DNA from: Gorsachius magnificus | Lineage: Eukaryota > Chordata > Aves > Pelecaniformes > Ardeidae | Direction: 5' to 3' | Assembly (NCBI GenBank): GCA_034008185.1 | Contig: CM067084.1 | Location: 45,707,099 to 45,771,098, forward strand | DNA: 64,000 bases | In this document: piece after piece, positions 37,828-50,600 of the stretch | Numbering within the stretch: the first letter of the stretch is position 1 | How the letters are laid out: each line of letters begins with the position of its first letter | The notes under the pieces: model-generated | Databases searched by the model: none | Told to the model about the DNA's origin: nothing | Seen by the model: only the letters and a program-made list of their open reading frames with translations | Program-made: the position numbers and the translations under genes

Positions 37828-38006
37828 TGTAACAGGTTGCCCAGAGAAGTTGTGGATACACCCTCCCTGGAAGTCTTTGAGGCCAGGTTGGATGGGGCTT
37901 TGAGCAACCTCAGCTTAGTGGAAGGTGTCCCTGCCCATGGCAGGGGGGTTGGAACTAGATGATCTTTCAGGTCCCTTCCAACACAAACCATTCTGTGATT
38001 CCATAA
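37828..38006 (+). mobile_element. CR1 LINE, 3' tail
   Basis: Recognisable from AACAGGTTGCCCAGAGAAG through GTGGATACACCCTCCCTGGAAG, TTTGAGGCCAGGTTGGATGG, the GGTGTCCCTGCCCATGGCAG block and GGTCCCTTCCAACACAAACC to ATTCTGTGATTCCATAA. Low divergence; same subfamily group as 15048-15180. It is 5'-truncated and its upstream end abuts the G17 run. Confidence 0.95.
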
Positions 38007-40201
38007 CGGGAACACTTCCAGCAAAAGGAAAGGCTGGTATATGTAGTGTGTGTATCTCTTGCTTAAAGAATGAGCAGTGGTGCCATTTAGAAGTTCCTCA
38101 GCTATGTGTTAGGATTGTCACTGATTTCCTTGGCTACTAGTCATCTCGGGACAGGGTGGAGAAGAGAAGAAAGAGGGCAAAAATTTAGCAGAATTGCACA
38201 AATGGCTATGCTCTGTCAATGTTGGTTCTTTCTTTCTGTATCAACTATGTGACGGAGTCTTACTAATTTTGTGGTTAGCATTTGGGTATACAGGTAAATC
38301 AATATCAGGCTCGGTTTTGAGGATTTGTGTGAATCTCTTAGAACTGAATTAAGTCTTCATCCTGGTCTGCGATCATTGTAATAGTGATTTCAAAAAATGA
38401 AGGAATAAATAAAATTATTGTATGAATACATTTTATACAGCTTTTCATTTAGTAACATCATGCTAGTCATAACCTTATACTGCAACATTTAGTTCAGCAA
38501 TGTATGATGGTAAGGTGTCACACCGTTTAAAACATGAGGGGATGGTAGAGTTTCAAAGTATTAATCTTTTGAGAAAGGCCCTCTTTAACTGTGTTTCCAT
38601 TCTAAAGTTGTCTGTCAACTCATTTTTATATCTTTGGAGGATGTTGCATAGCTTTACAGTAGCTGTATGGACTAACTTGCTGTTTGATCTTATGATACTT
38701 TGCACATATAGCTGCTTTCCTTTAAAATGGATAGGACAGAACTATAGACAGTCCAACAGTTAAAGACTCAGAATTTCATGTTTTCCGTGCAAGATTCCAA
38801 GTACAGGCATACAGATCACAACTCATTATTTTAAGTTACAATGACTTTTTTTGAAATCTTGCAAGAGCAGTGGGTATACTAACAATAGGTAACTGGATGA
38901 TCATAAGCTCTGCTGGCACCACAGCAACTGCTCTATCCTCACTCAGAGAGTGTAGCAGCTTTGTAGAAGTTAGGATGTGACCAGAGAGGATCAAACACAG
39001 TTGTTACCATTTCTCAGTTAATTTCTGGTAGCTCCAAAAATGGTGGGGGATGTTTTTTTTTTTTTTATTTTTTTTAAAAAAAATTTCCTGTTTTAATTTC
39101 TCTTTGATACAACCATGTACTTCACGTACTTAAGTGTGATCTGCCAGATGGTTCTAGATTCAGTAATGTGCTGCTTCCATTGCATTTTACATGTATTTGA
39201 TATTTTTTTAAGTTTGACATTTAGAAAGAGTAAGGGGACTTAATTTAAGAAAACTGAGGAGTAAATTGATAAACAAATATATTAAATATTGCATATATAT
39301 GCTTATAAATCTTTTGTGTGAAGAAGATTGGAGTGGATACATTCTTGGTTTTAACCTATTGTGTCAGAATGGGATTAATTCACCTCTGATTTATTTATTT
39401 ATTTATTTTCTTAAAGCCTCAACTATTTTTCAGCAGTTTGGTAAAAAATCTAGTGTAAGCTTTAACACAGAAAGCTTTAAAGGCAAGTTTACCACTTTGA
39501 AGCCTGTAGCTCTGAACTACATATGAAGGCTTAATGAGGACACTTCCTTGCAGCTTGGTTCAAATATTGATTGATTGTGCACACTGCATTAACTTCCAGA
39601 AGCGTAAACTGTCATTAGTCTTAAACAGTGTTGCTGTCCCCTCAGTAAAGGACTTTCCTATAAACGAATATACATTTTTCTTTTTAACTGTAAATTTTTT
39701 CTTCATTTTTATTTCATTTTCTTATGCCTAAACTCTTAGGAATCTGATTAAACTGGAATCTCATAACACCCTTGTTTTTTAAAAAAGGCACATAAACTGC
39801 CAGCTAGCAGAGACAGGATGCTTCAGGAGCTAGAACTAATAAAGCCAGATTTCCTTTGGAAATCTTGTTTTCTTTGCACTGTAAGATCACCAATTTCAAC
39901 TGCAGCCCCAGTTTCCCTCTAACTCTTGTCTCCTCTTACCCTCCTTGGCTGAGAGACAGAAGAGCTGTGCTTAGTCTGCAGCTTCATGAATGCTGAGTAC
40001 CCCATCCATCTCCTTTCAGAATGCCTGAATTCTACCCACAGTCCTCTCCCTGGGGATACTAATTTGGATCTCCATCCCTGAAACTTGTATGGTCTTAATT
40101 ATCTTCAATACTTGTTTTTTTTCTGATTTGGTTGCCACTTGACAGTCACCTAGTTGAAAAATTACTAAGTGGAGAGAAACAGGACACACATACAGACTGG
40201 G

Positions 40202-40227
40202 ATTTTAGCCTTAGGTAAGGCTAAAAT
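40202..40227. repeat. Perfect 12-bp inverted repeat with 2-bp centre
   Basis: ATTTTAGCCTTA (40202-40213) and TAAGGCTAAAAT (40216-40227) are exact reverse complements around GG. No flanking duplication or transposon terminus was seen. Confidence 0.95.
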
Positions 40228-41362
40228 GTGCAGGCATTAAAAAAGATCCAAGAAGTAACTAGGATCCACATGTTGCCATTGGGAGTAGGAGACCACTCAA
40301 TAAAAAAAAAAAAAATAAAAAAATTCCACAAATGTTTTTCTTAATTAAAAAGCAAATTATCATGAACCATACTATAAATCTTAATTCCTTACTTGAACTT
40401 TTGTCTGTTCAAGTAGAAGATAAAATGCAATTATTAAAAATAATAAAAAGATATAGTTTTTTAAATTTAAAATGTTCAGATCTCAAAGGTAGATAATTCT
40501 GAGTAATCAAAATATTCACACAAAAATAAAAAAAATCTGGTAAATACTTCAGATCATCAGATAAATGTGTAATTAAAATTAATTTTAGTACAATGCAAAC
40601 AAAAATGAAAAAATAAATTAAATTCCTAAAGGTAAGATTATTTTTCAAAAGGAAGTATTATCATTTTGATAATACAATTTGTCTGAGAGCAAGAAAAACT
40701 TTAAAATATGAGTGGTGGTACTACTTCATCTTTTAAACTATGGGGCAAACTAAGCTTAAGTTGGGAAAGCTGCTGTGTGAAGGAAGTAAATGAGAGGGCT
40801 CTGAAGAGGTGCCAAAAGCCTTTTGAGTAACGGCATTAAGGAAGCATTAGCAATTCATGTGGCAGTACTTTCAGGTAACCAAGTAGCTGTCTGGTCGGCT
40901 ATTCAAACATCCAAGTCAAACTTATGTATATATTCTTGTTATTTGATTACAGTTATGCAACAAAGTTGAAATAAAGTGTTACTATTATTCAGATATCTTA
41001 TTGCAAGAAGAAGGACACTTCAGAAATTTATTTTGGTTTCTTTTTTTGTTTGTTTCTTTGCTTTCTGTTTTTACTTTTGTGTGTGTAACAATTTTTATAT
41101 TAATTTTGGTTCATGTTCAATGTATTTTTAACTAGAGGTTTGGAATTATCAAACTGTATTTTATGATTTTATGGTGACTGTAAAAAGGGACTTCTGTATG
41201 AGCACCACAGAGAATGACATCATATAGCTTTCAAACATCTGGTACTTGGACGGGCATCCAACTCTATATTGCGTGCTGTGAGCTAGGTGACACATTTCAG
41301 CGTGAGATGCACTGAGTCAGGTGTCAGGCATAGTGGTCAGTAGAAACCGTGCATGGGGATAA

Positions 41363-41381
41363 GAGATATGCCACATATCTC
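41363..41381. repeat. Perfect 8-bp inverted repeat, 3-bp loop
   Basis: GAGATATG and CATATCTC around CCA. Confidence 0.95.
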
Positions 41382-41485
41382 ATGTTCTTCTGCTACAGAG
41401 AGGCATCTTTGTCAGAGCAGGAGTTGCAGCTAACTAGGAGTAACTGTGAGAGCATTCACAGTGTTAAGGGTGCCCATATTTGTAG

Positions 41486-41501
41486 CTAAGCTTAAGCTTA
41501 G
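41486..41501. repeat. 16-bp perfect palindrome
   Basis: CTAAGCTTAAGCTTAG. A near-identical 14-bp core, TAAGCTTAAGCTTA, occurs at 32385-32398. Both contain two HindIII-type AAGCTT words in tandem; significance unknown. Confidence 0.95.
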
Positions 41502-42173
41502 TTCACTGACCATTTGTAATCTTAGATTTCTGGCCCTTGCTATGTCACTCTGTATGCCTCTGGCTTCAGGCATAGGCCTTCCCATCATAACGATCATAAG
41601 GGAAGCAAGCTTCCAAACAAGCTCCTTCTAGACACACAGTCTAGCCATCATCCTTACACAAGTCTCATGTATTCATGACTAATGTTGAGAAACTTTAGAA
41701 AATTAAACAGGACAGAAGGATCAGAAGAAACACAACTGTAGTGTCATGGTTAGTGCAGTCTCCATGGAGAAGAAAGGAGAGGCCCCAGTCTCAGTTTTAA
41801 AGACTGCTTCTGCATTTTTTACTGAATAGTCATTGGAAAAACGCCTTTCAGTTTAAGAGCTTGATTTCTTGTAAAAAATATGTCAACTTAACGGAAGTTA
41901 CTGATAATTCACATAAACTAGAATTCATATTTTATTTGGTTTTATATGTTACAGATACAAGCCTTTGGAAGCAAATACGCTTACCAAATTCTGAGGGGTT
42001 TAAAATTTCAACTAGTAGGGGGGAAAAAAGATATATATCCTACATTATACTTTGTTTCACATGAATCCAGTGGGAATTCAGGGACAGCATTTCTTCTTCA
42101 GTACTCTGTCTCCGTCTGTCAGGTGTACAGCTTTTCTGTGTATGCTTTTCTGATTGCTTTGCAAAAGTATGAT

Positions 42174-42591
42174 TGTCGTGGTTTAACCTGGCAGGCAGCT
42201 GAACACCCCACAGCTGCTCGCTCACTTCCACCCCCTCAGTGGGATGGGGGAGAGAATCGGGGAAAAAAGTAAACCTGTGGGTTGAGATAAAGACAGTTTA
42301 ATAAAACAGCAAGGAAAAGAATAATGATTATTATTATTGTTATAATGGTAAGAGGATATACAGAATGTACAAAACAAGTGATGTGCGATGCAATTGCTCA
42401 CCACCTACCAACCGATGCCCAGCCTGTCCCCAAGCAGCGATCACTGCCCTGCAGCCAGCTCCCCCCAGTTTCTATACTGAGCATGGCATCGTATGGCCTG
42501 GAATAGCCCTTTGGCCAGTTGGGGTCAGCTGTCCTGGCTGGGCCCCCTCCCAGCTTCTTGTGCACCTGGCAGAGCAGGGGAAGCTGAAAAA
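42174..42591. mobile_element. Truncated LTR, same avian ERV family as 2539-3067
   Basis: Starts TGTCGTGGTTTAACC and follows the complete copy block for block: GTGGGATGGGG, TGTGGGTTGAGATAAAG, an AATAAA at 42300-42305, an (ATT)n stretch, TTGCTCACCACCTACC, CCCAGCCTGTCCCC, and GGGCCCCCTCCCAGCTTCTTG. Similarity ends soon after GGGGAAGCTGAAAAACTCC, so about 110 bp at the far end are missing and no target duplication can be assigned. It has the same orientation as the 2.5-kb copy but lies 39 kb away, so the two are separate insertions, not one provirus. The 108- and 110-codon frames here are LTR sequence. Confidence 0.88.
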
Positions 42592-45500
42592 CTCCGTCTG
42601 CACTTACGCTTTTGAATCATCAGCAAGCTGTGACCAACTGACAGCAACCAGCAACCAAATGGAAGGTTTGCCGAACAGCAAGATGTACGCTAATTAATTT
42701 CTTGCACAGCTAAATACTCAAGCAGTCTAAAGCAGACATCAGCAATGAAGATAGTTTAAAAGAATTTTTTGTGTGTGTGTATCCCACTTTGGCCACTTTC
42801 AAAGCTTTCATGGTTTACAGTTTTGTTCATCTCTGTGTCTGTTACCACATTTTCCAGTCCCGCCTCTGGAGTTGACTGTAGCATGTGCTAAGGCAGCTTT
42901 AAGTCTTGCAGACATAATGGGCTAAATCATAAAGGACTTCTTCCCTCGTGTATCCACAGCAATATATGCCAACAAATTACTTTTCCACTAATTTAAAGCA
43001 TGAATTTAAGCATATCTGAAAATCTGATTTGCCTTCAAGTCAAATTCTCTATTCTACCACTGCTAGATTTCTCATATCTCCACTACAATCCAGTTTGTTT
43101 GTACATGTGCCGGTATGAAAGGCAAATTCAGACAGACACAACAGGAGCCAAATTCTGTCTTCAGGATCAAGTGCATGATCTTATAGGTGCTGCCCTGGCA
43201 GCTTGGTAGTGTTTCTGGCCCAAAGGTTAATCGAGTGAATTATGCTAATTAAGTTAATATACTTCTGTACTGGGGTATAATGTATTTCTACACCTTAGAA
43301 AAAAGATAGAAAATGGGCATTTCCCTTTCAGTTCATTTTTCAATGTTTTCACATGCCAGGCACGGAAAAATGCAAAATGTGCTCATACTGAAGGTATTTA
43401 TTGTATTAGCAAAGAAAATTCATGCTTTGGCTGATGGGGTCTGATTTACTAATCAGAACCATGTACGGTTATAGATATTCTTCATACCTTATTATTTTCT
43501 GGTGCCAATATTAATAGCGATTTTTAACATATGATTGATTTTTATGCCAGCATGAAATTCTGCAGCTACATGTACTTAGCTTTCAATTGAAAAAAGACAA
43601 CAACAGAAAAATAAAATGGAGAAATGTAGGTCTTAGGGCTAAATGAGATATCAGTGTAGTTTAAAATTTTCAAAATTGTGTATAACCAATATCAATATGA
43701 TTTTAGACACTGAGGAGCCTATGGTTTATTTGTTTTCAGATTTGAAAATTCACCTAGCTTCTTGAAAAGTTTCAAAAATATTATCAAGTTTGGTTTGTTT
43801 TGTTTTGTTTTTAACTCCTACAATGCATTAGTGAATGTTACATTCATAGCAAACTGAGGTCCAAATCTTGAAGCTATCCTAATTCCTTAAACACTTTCAT
43901 GCAGGTAAAGTAATTTTCAGGATGTAGATGGTTATAAAGGTGAGGCCTTTGCTGTATTGTGAAATACCCTTACTGTGTTAGGGCAGAAGTGTACCAGGAG
44001 AATACTGAGGTCAAACTAGCTTCAGGCATTGATAAATGCTAAGTTACCAGGAGCTGAACACTGGGAGGATCTATTTTCCCATCCAAGTGGTTCTTTACTG
44101 TCTAACTAGAAAGAAACTGGATTCAAATGAATGCACATCTTAAAAAAAAAATAAATCCTGTGGAAAAACTCCATAAGTGTTTTATTTAACTGACTGGTTC
44201 TTACAATCTCCTTTAAAAAAGAAATTAGCTGTTAATATCCCGGGAAATACTTGTGTTAAAGGTCATATTAAACAAAAGTCAAATCTAGACTATCTGAAGA
44301 GTCTGGAGAAGATGTTTAATGCAAATTTTTGTGAAAAAAAGACGTGTGTCACTGCAGGTCATCTCTGAATATTCTTGTTGGGGTTTCTCTGTTGGATATG
44401 CAATCTCAGCTAAATGTTTTGAAGAGGAGGAATCAAATAAATTGCCCTATTTTGGGTCTTTCTCATCTGTATACAGTTGTGCAGCTCTAGTAGACCTGAA
44501 AATTGCCCAGAGACAAACTTTTAAAAAATAGAGTGCTTTTGAGGCAGAAAATTGCTTTTCTGCAGCATGGTCTAAGGGACAGGATGTGACAGGAGGACAA
44601 GGAGTTGTCACTGTGTAGCAATATTGTAAAGCATATCTTACATAACAAAAAGGATCATTTGTCTCTCTTTTCTTTCATTTTAAACTACAAGAGATTTAAT
44701 TGAAACAGCTGAAGGTGTGTCTTAAACCAAGAATAATCCATTATAATTTACAATTAAAACTGAAAGTTCCTCCCTTAACCCACCTGTAATAGCTATTCAT
44801 TGCAGAGTGCATGCGGTATGGATGTCTGTCCACGACTTCAGAAGCCTTATTCTCAAAAGGGAGAGTAAAAAAAAAAAAAAAAAAGCTCATTGTACATGCA
44901 TGTCAAATATTAGTGTGATTCTTGTAGTATAATAAGAAAAGAAAGTGGTTTGTGCTTTTGATTAGCCTCTTGATGTTTGAGAGTGTTTTTGTATGGCTTA
45001 ATTTTCCTTTTTATGGCAGTTTGTACATATAAAACAAAATGAGGAAAGGAGTGGAGGAGGAAAGAAATGTGCCATTTATATACTAAGGATATGAGGCCTC
45101 CTTTGGGTCCATTATACATTAATGGGTCAGCTGAGATTTATTAGGATATGTATATTAATCTTTATACACATTCACATACTATAATTGCTCCTTTGGTACT
45201 ATAATGTGATTAGCTGTGAATTTGTGCAATATTAACAATAATATGGATTTCCATATTAGAGAACAGTAATAACAAATGGTTATTAAAAATGCATGTAAAG
45301 TATGGGATGTGAAAGCACTTCCAAACTCTCAGTAATCCGATTATGTTCTGTTGTTTTTAAATACCAAAATGGTTAAGTCTTTACTGTAAAGTAAAATCCT
45401 GGATAAGAAAAGCAAAAATTTTATGTTCCACAGAATTGAACCAATTAGTCTAAAACTGAAAGAAAGATTAATGTCTGTTTCTCATTGAGAGCTGAGATGT

Positions 45501-46839
45501 GGATTTTTGCATTACCATTACTTAAAAATATAGCAAAAAATAGACTGTAGAAGGTATTGGCAATGTTCAATAGTAAAGTTTTCCTAGTAGGATGCTCTTG
45601 TATATAGGAGTGAGGTGCAGTGTGGAAGGAACTGTCTAGGATCCCTGCTACTTCCCAGGCAGATAATTCAGCATTGATACTTTTACACTTCAAAGCTGAG
45701 AGGAGCTTCCCTCCTCTGCCTGGAATGGTATGAAAATATTTCCACCCATAGGGCAATCATTGTGTGATATACAGATATAGTAGAGTAGCAATATAGTAAG
45801 GAAAAACTATTTTAATTTTGTGAAGCTATTATTTTTTTGTTTCTCAAATGGTGTAAAATAGAGTGGCCACTTAGATTTCGGATAGTTTGCAGCAGTATTA
45901 GCTCTGTATGGCACAGGGTTGTTCACCCTCCTCTGTTACTGTGGTTCTGCTTTGCCATTGTAAATGGCAAGTCCATGGACTTGGCTTTGAGAAAGACAGA
46001 GAGAGAAAACATTGAGACCTTTTTATATTCTTCTTATAGGATACATACTCCTTCCTCAAAAACTGGAAGTTTTCTCTCAAGTTGTTTTCATGAGGTAGTG
46101 ATGTCTCTTTAGTGAAAGTTGGTTTACTCTCCCTTCATGACCCCATAGTGGGAGGGTGTCTTCTTTGACCCCTCTTTCTGAATATGAACAACTACGTTTA
46201 CCTTGTGTATATTTGGGGGAATAGAAGGAATTTTTTGATTATACCTTCTACCATTTCCCACATAGACAGGATTCAGTCTTCAGTGATTTCTAAAGCTCTT
46301 AACTGACATCATAGTTCCCACTTTTCATTCATCTGATCTGAGAAAATTTTAAGATTTATTAATAGATTACAGACTGTAAAACCTGGCCATAATGGAGGGA
46401 GACATTGACTCATTTTTTGGCTTCATCTTCTAGAAATGCTACTTTTCCAGCTTCAGTATTTTTTTGTCCTACAGGCCCGTGATCCCCTGATAGGATTTGC
46501 CCTTGGTATGTGCAGGGTAAAACAGAGATTATTTTGTGTCCTGTTTTACTGTGGCATTATATTGAATCCAATAACCTGATGATCTCAAACCTGAGTAAGT
46601 TTTCATGGGCTACAAAAGGCTACTCACAGACTTCAGTAATACCATTTTTCCATATTTCCATTTTCTGCTCCAATATTCAGAAATCTTACAAAATAAACAA
46701 TGTTAAGTAACTTAAGAGTAGGATTTCTAGCTGTTTTATTTTTATACAAACTGGAAAAAAGACACCTACCTTATTCCTACTCATGGTAATATGCAATTTA
46801 AGTAGAGGGACTTTTGTCATGCATTTTACATGAAGATGA

Positions 46840-47600
46840 TGAGCATTCTATTGTATTCAAATGCTTGTGGAATTACTGTAAAATGACATACAGCAGGTGG
46901 GCCAGTGTCATTTGTGGAAAGTCTGAGCCGCAACTCGAGCTGCTGATGTCTCTCATTGGCATACCATACTGCTGCAAGGCAACTACTCTTTGCTTGCTTA
47001 TCTATTGCATTTTATTTTGGTGCAAATTGATTCCTTATTTTCAATTCATATTTGGCCTGTCATTTGCTTCTGCTTATTAATTTGTGGCTGCAAAAGAGAA
47101 CAAGTAAAAGGCAGCCATTAAAAGCACAGTTCTGCGCAGTGTAGTTTCAACAGCAAAGTGGGGTAGTCAAAGCCTATGTTAAAAGAGCCTTCTCTCATGG
47201 TTGATTGGACTTGAAGGATTTTTATTTTAACTTTGCGGTAACCTAACTAAATGTTTCGCATTTTAGCTATGTCAGACTATTCTGATAGCTATTGTGGAGT
47301 CTTCTTCAATATTTTACAGTGCTTTCTCATAATTTTAATGGCATCTTTGGGAATTTGTAAAGCCAGGCAATGTATCAATACAGATATTTATGTACCATTA
47401 TGGATTAAACTCTATTAATGCAAATTAATCTTGGCTCAAAGTACAAGTATGCATATGCATTAACAAATATATTGGAGAAAGAGATTAAGAGCAATTTGAG
47501 CTGTTTACATAACTGACATAATTAGTGTTGTAAAAAACCCCATGTTGTGTAATGAAATTACACAAAAACTGCTTTACTTGATTTTGAACAATTTTTCATT
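46840..47600. promoter_or_regulatory. Possible conserved noncoding / enhancer-like stretch
   Basis: Non-repetitive sequence dense in homeodomain-type TAAT/ATTA words, an octamer-like ATGCAAAT-related word (ATGCAAATTAAT at 47419-47430), an E-box in CAGCAGGTGG near 46892, and a dimeric TAAT(N3)ATTA palindrome at 47545-47565. This resembles developmental enhancers, but only cross-species alignment could show it. Confidence 0.25.
47545..47565. promoter_or_regulatory. Palindromic paired-class homeodomain (P3-type) site
   Basis: Arms TTGTGTAAT and ATTACACAA are exact reverse complements around GAA. The core TAAT-GAA-ATTA has the three-base spacing of P3 sites bound by paired-class homeodomain dimers. 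Binding is inferred. Confidence 0.4.
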
Positions 47601-50600
47601 ATCTATTTAATTTAGATTTTCAGTTATCTAATTTAGAGAAGACCATTTTATAATTGTGAACATACTTTTTAAAATAAAATTAAGTAGGGGTTGTTCCTCA
47701 TGTTGGAACATTGATTACCCAGTCACATTCCTGTCATCATCTTCTCTTTAACTGTGGAATCTTAAACTGAGGTATTCTTTCAGAAACTTTATGGAACTTA
47801 TGTTTCCAGAAGCTACGAAAGGATATTTTCAACCGTCTATGGTACCTTTGCTGCTTTGACCTCATGAAAGCCCTTAGGTTGGATTCCCTCGTTTCCTATC
47901 TATAAATATTTAATAATATTTATGGAATTATAAAACTGGTCAAAATACCTCTGAAATTAAGCTATTGTCTTTTTCCTGGAAGGGAACACACCAAATGCTT
48001 TGCAAGCAGTGCAGGATGTATTGAGCTTAGAACTTCAGTGGAACTCCACTGCTTCATACTTAGCCTTTTACAGCAATTTCAATTGAAAAGCAAGGTCAGG
48101 AATGTTTTTCTTGACTGATCTTTGATTTTGAAAAGTTTATTAATCTAACTTCTATCTTACTAATAAGAATTATCGAGGATAGTAATAATATAGCACTATC
48201 ATATTTTGAAAGTACCTTCTTGTCTGCTGACAGATTTCTCTCCCGGTGTTCCAGCAGGCTTTTGTCTGTTGAGTTCCCATTTCTTATGGAAGGGAATAGA
48301 CATTTCTGAATTATCCAGAGAAACTGTGTTTATAAGTGTTCTTTAAATGTTAGAGATCATACTTTCAACCAGTTCTACTTAAAATGTAGTTCACAGTCTT
48401 ACAGTGTGTTTAGTAAGCCATGAGTTTCTTTTACAGGAGTAATTTTCAAGTGGGGTACATATTTGGTACGTCCATCTTCAGCATGTACTACAGACCTCTG
48501 CTGGTTACCTAACATAGGCTGGAGTGATCCTTAAGGTTTCCCGAGCTGTGTCCCATGCTGCTGCAGCCCCTCAGGAAATGACAGTCAAGAATAGTGGGGC
48601 TTAATGTATCCTTAGCAGCCGTAGGCCAGAAGGAAGCTTTGGTTGCTGTTAGCTGGGGTTACAGATACTCCAGCTTCCTCTGATCTCAGAACACTCTGGC
48701 ACATCACTTACACCTGGCAAACCGGCTTCATGTGCTAATGGTATTCACTGTGTGTGAGGACTTATACATTATATCTATACCCTTTGGGACAGCACAGCCA
48801 TGTTCAATTATTACTAAAATTCACAGCAGTCACTTACTGATTCTTGTGACGCATAATTTATAGAATGATCACCTTTTAAAATGTGTGAACTTTCCTTGAT
48901 GACAAAATTACAGTTCCTCAGTATTTTTAACAAGACTGTGAATAGGCAGATAATATTATCTAAAGCATAGCTGGAAAAATATCATATGTTACTGGTATAG
49001 TACTGTAATTTGAAAATGTGATTTCTCTGTTTCATAAAGTAATGATCTTTTAAAAATTTTCAGGACTCACTGCAGATGTTGAAGTGTCCAATAGAGTTCA
49101 AAACAGGTTAAAATTAGGCCAGACACTGAAAACTAATGTTTATCTCTGACATTTAGATCTGCAGGTATGACTGTATTCAGCAAATTAATCAAACTGCAGC
49201 AGCTTTGCTATAGAACTTACGTCTGATGCTTGTACAGCTTAGGCAGAGAGGGGAGAAAAAGGATCAGAATTCAGAATATATAAGTGCATAGACATTTCCA
49301 TTGGGCAGATCTAATGTATTGCATCTTACAACTCAGAAGGCATCTTGCCACGCTGTTTAGAAGAATACTTCTTGTTTTCTCTACCTTTCCTGCTTCTTAT
49401 TCGTCTTTCTTTATGTCTTTTTTCCTTTTGGCTTTAATTACTTTTTTTAAAAGCACTGACAGTTTCTGACCCCTACAAAAATAGGAAGAAGGCAGTTCTG
49501 TGCTTCTGATGGACCAGATTTTCTGAAGCAGTGATTTATCCCAGTACACAGCACAGATTTAGAAAATTACTTTTCAGGAGATATATGCACTTTCAAAGTG
49601 ACAATAAAGTAATCAGTGCATTTCATGTGACAAGGTGCATTAATTTACTTTCATCAAAAATAATTTGAGATCTGTATCAAGGCAGCTGTTTAATGATATT
49701 TTTCTATATATGTTTTGTCCTCTACTTGCCATTAAAACATTATTTCATAAATGAAAATTAAATTATACATCTTTTCATATTTGTATCTGTTTTTTTTTTT
49801 TTTTGGCAATAGGGGTGTAGCACAGGTACATTATTTTCAAACTTTTCCAAATACTATAATTTATCCTTTTTCTTCTAGCCTCTTATGGTCTTCTAGCCTA
49901 ATTTATTTTTTTTAAAGCATTTATATTATTTATAGCAAGGAACAGACTGTAATGTATTTAGCAGAGAACTGTAGGCTCTCAGGGTGAACAAAAGAAAGAT
50001 GAAATATCTTTGGATTTTTCAACTCTTCTCTGTCAGAATAAAATTTGACTCAGTGTGGAAACAACCTACACGCAGCCTTTCTCCACCCGCCAACCAGCCC
50101 AATGGAGCTTTCTTTTGACTCAGCTGGATATTGCTGCTGCTTTCAGATACAGAATGATCCTCTTTGATTTTGTACTGTATTACTGGATAAAGAGCAGGGA
50201 GGGAGAGGTGAGGCACACAGTAACTATATTGTTGTTGCGTTTATGGTTTGACCATAGTCTTTTGGATACAATCACAAGTTTTGTTTATTATTCTGGGGGA
50301 AGAAACCACTTTAAGTACATCTAAATCATACTAAGTGATACTAAAGGTCCTAGAGTATGAAATCGAAAGAATCTGCCTCTAATATATTCTTAAAACATTA
50401 TTTCATACTGATCAGAATCTGAATTGACCTTCAGTTCAGAAAAGAAAGAATAGGTTGGGTTCTGCCCTTATGAATGAAGAGAAGTGGTTCAGGCTTTCTC
50501 TATTCATTATTTTATTTGTAACGTAAATAATCTTTGCAAGCCTCAGTTTTCTTTATGCTATATGTGATTTACGTTCCTTGAGTGCTTTTAGGAATACTGT

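Larger units (their letters stand above)
38007..42173. other. AT-rich unique sequence with simple tracts, no gene seen
   Basis: Holds T14 A T8 A8 at 39053-39083, a (TTTA)n run at 39389-39408, an A14 tract at 40302-40315, and three perfect palindromes listed separately (40202, 41363, 41486). No exon or transposon was recognised. Confidence 0.5.

Noticed and set aside
2539..42591. The two LTRs as the ends of one provirus
   Set aside because: The first is a complete solo LTR with its own target duplication, the second is truncated, and no gag, pol or env sequence lies in the 39 kb between them.
41946..42697. The two longest open frames in the window (108 and 110 codons, + strand)
   Set aside because: Both overlap the truncated LTR at 42174-42591 and follow its GC-rich noncoding sequence; the sister copy at 2.5-3.1 kb does not preserve them.
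45445..45756. 103-codon minus-strand frame with acceptor-like sequence
   Set aside because: The start is TTG, the C-terminal half looks like chance AT-rich translation and no family is recognised. Kept only as a note in the block entry.
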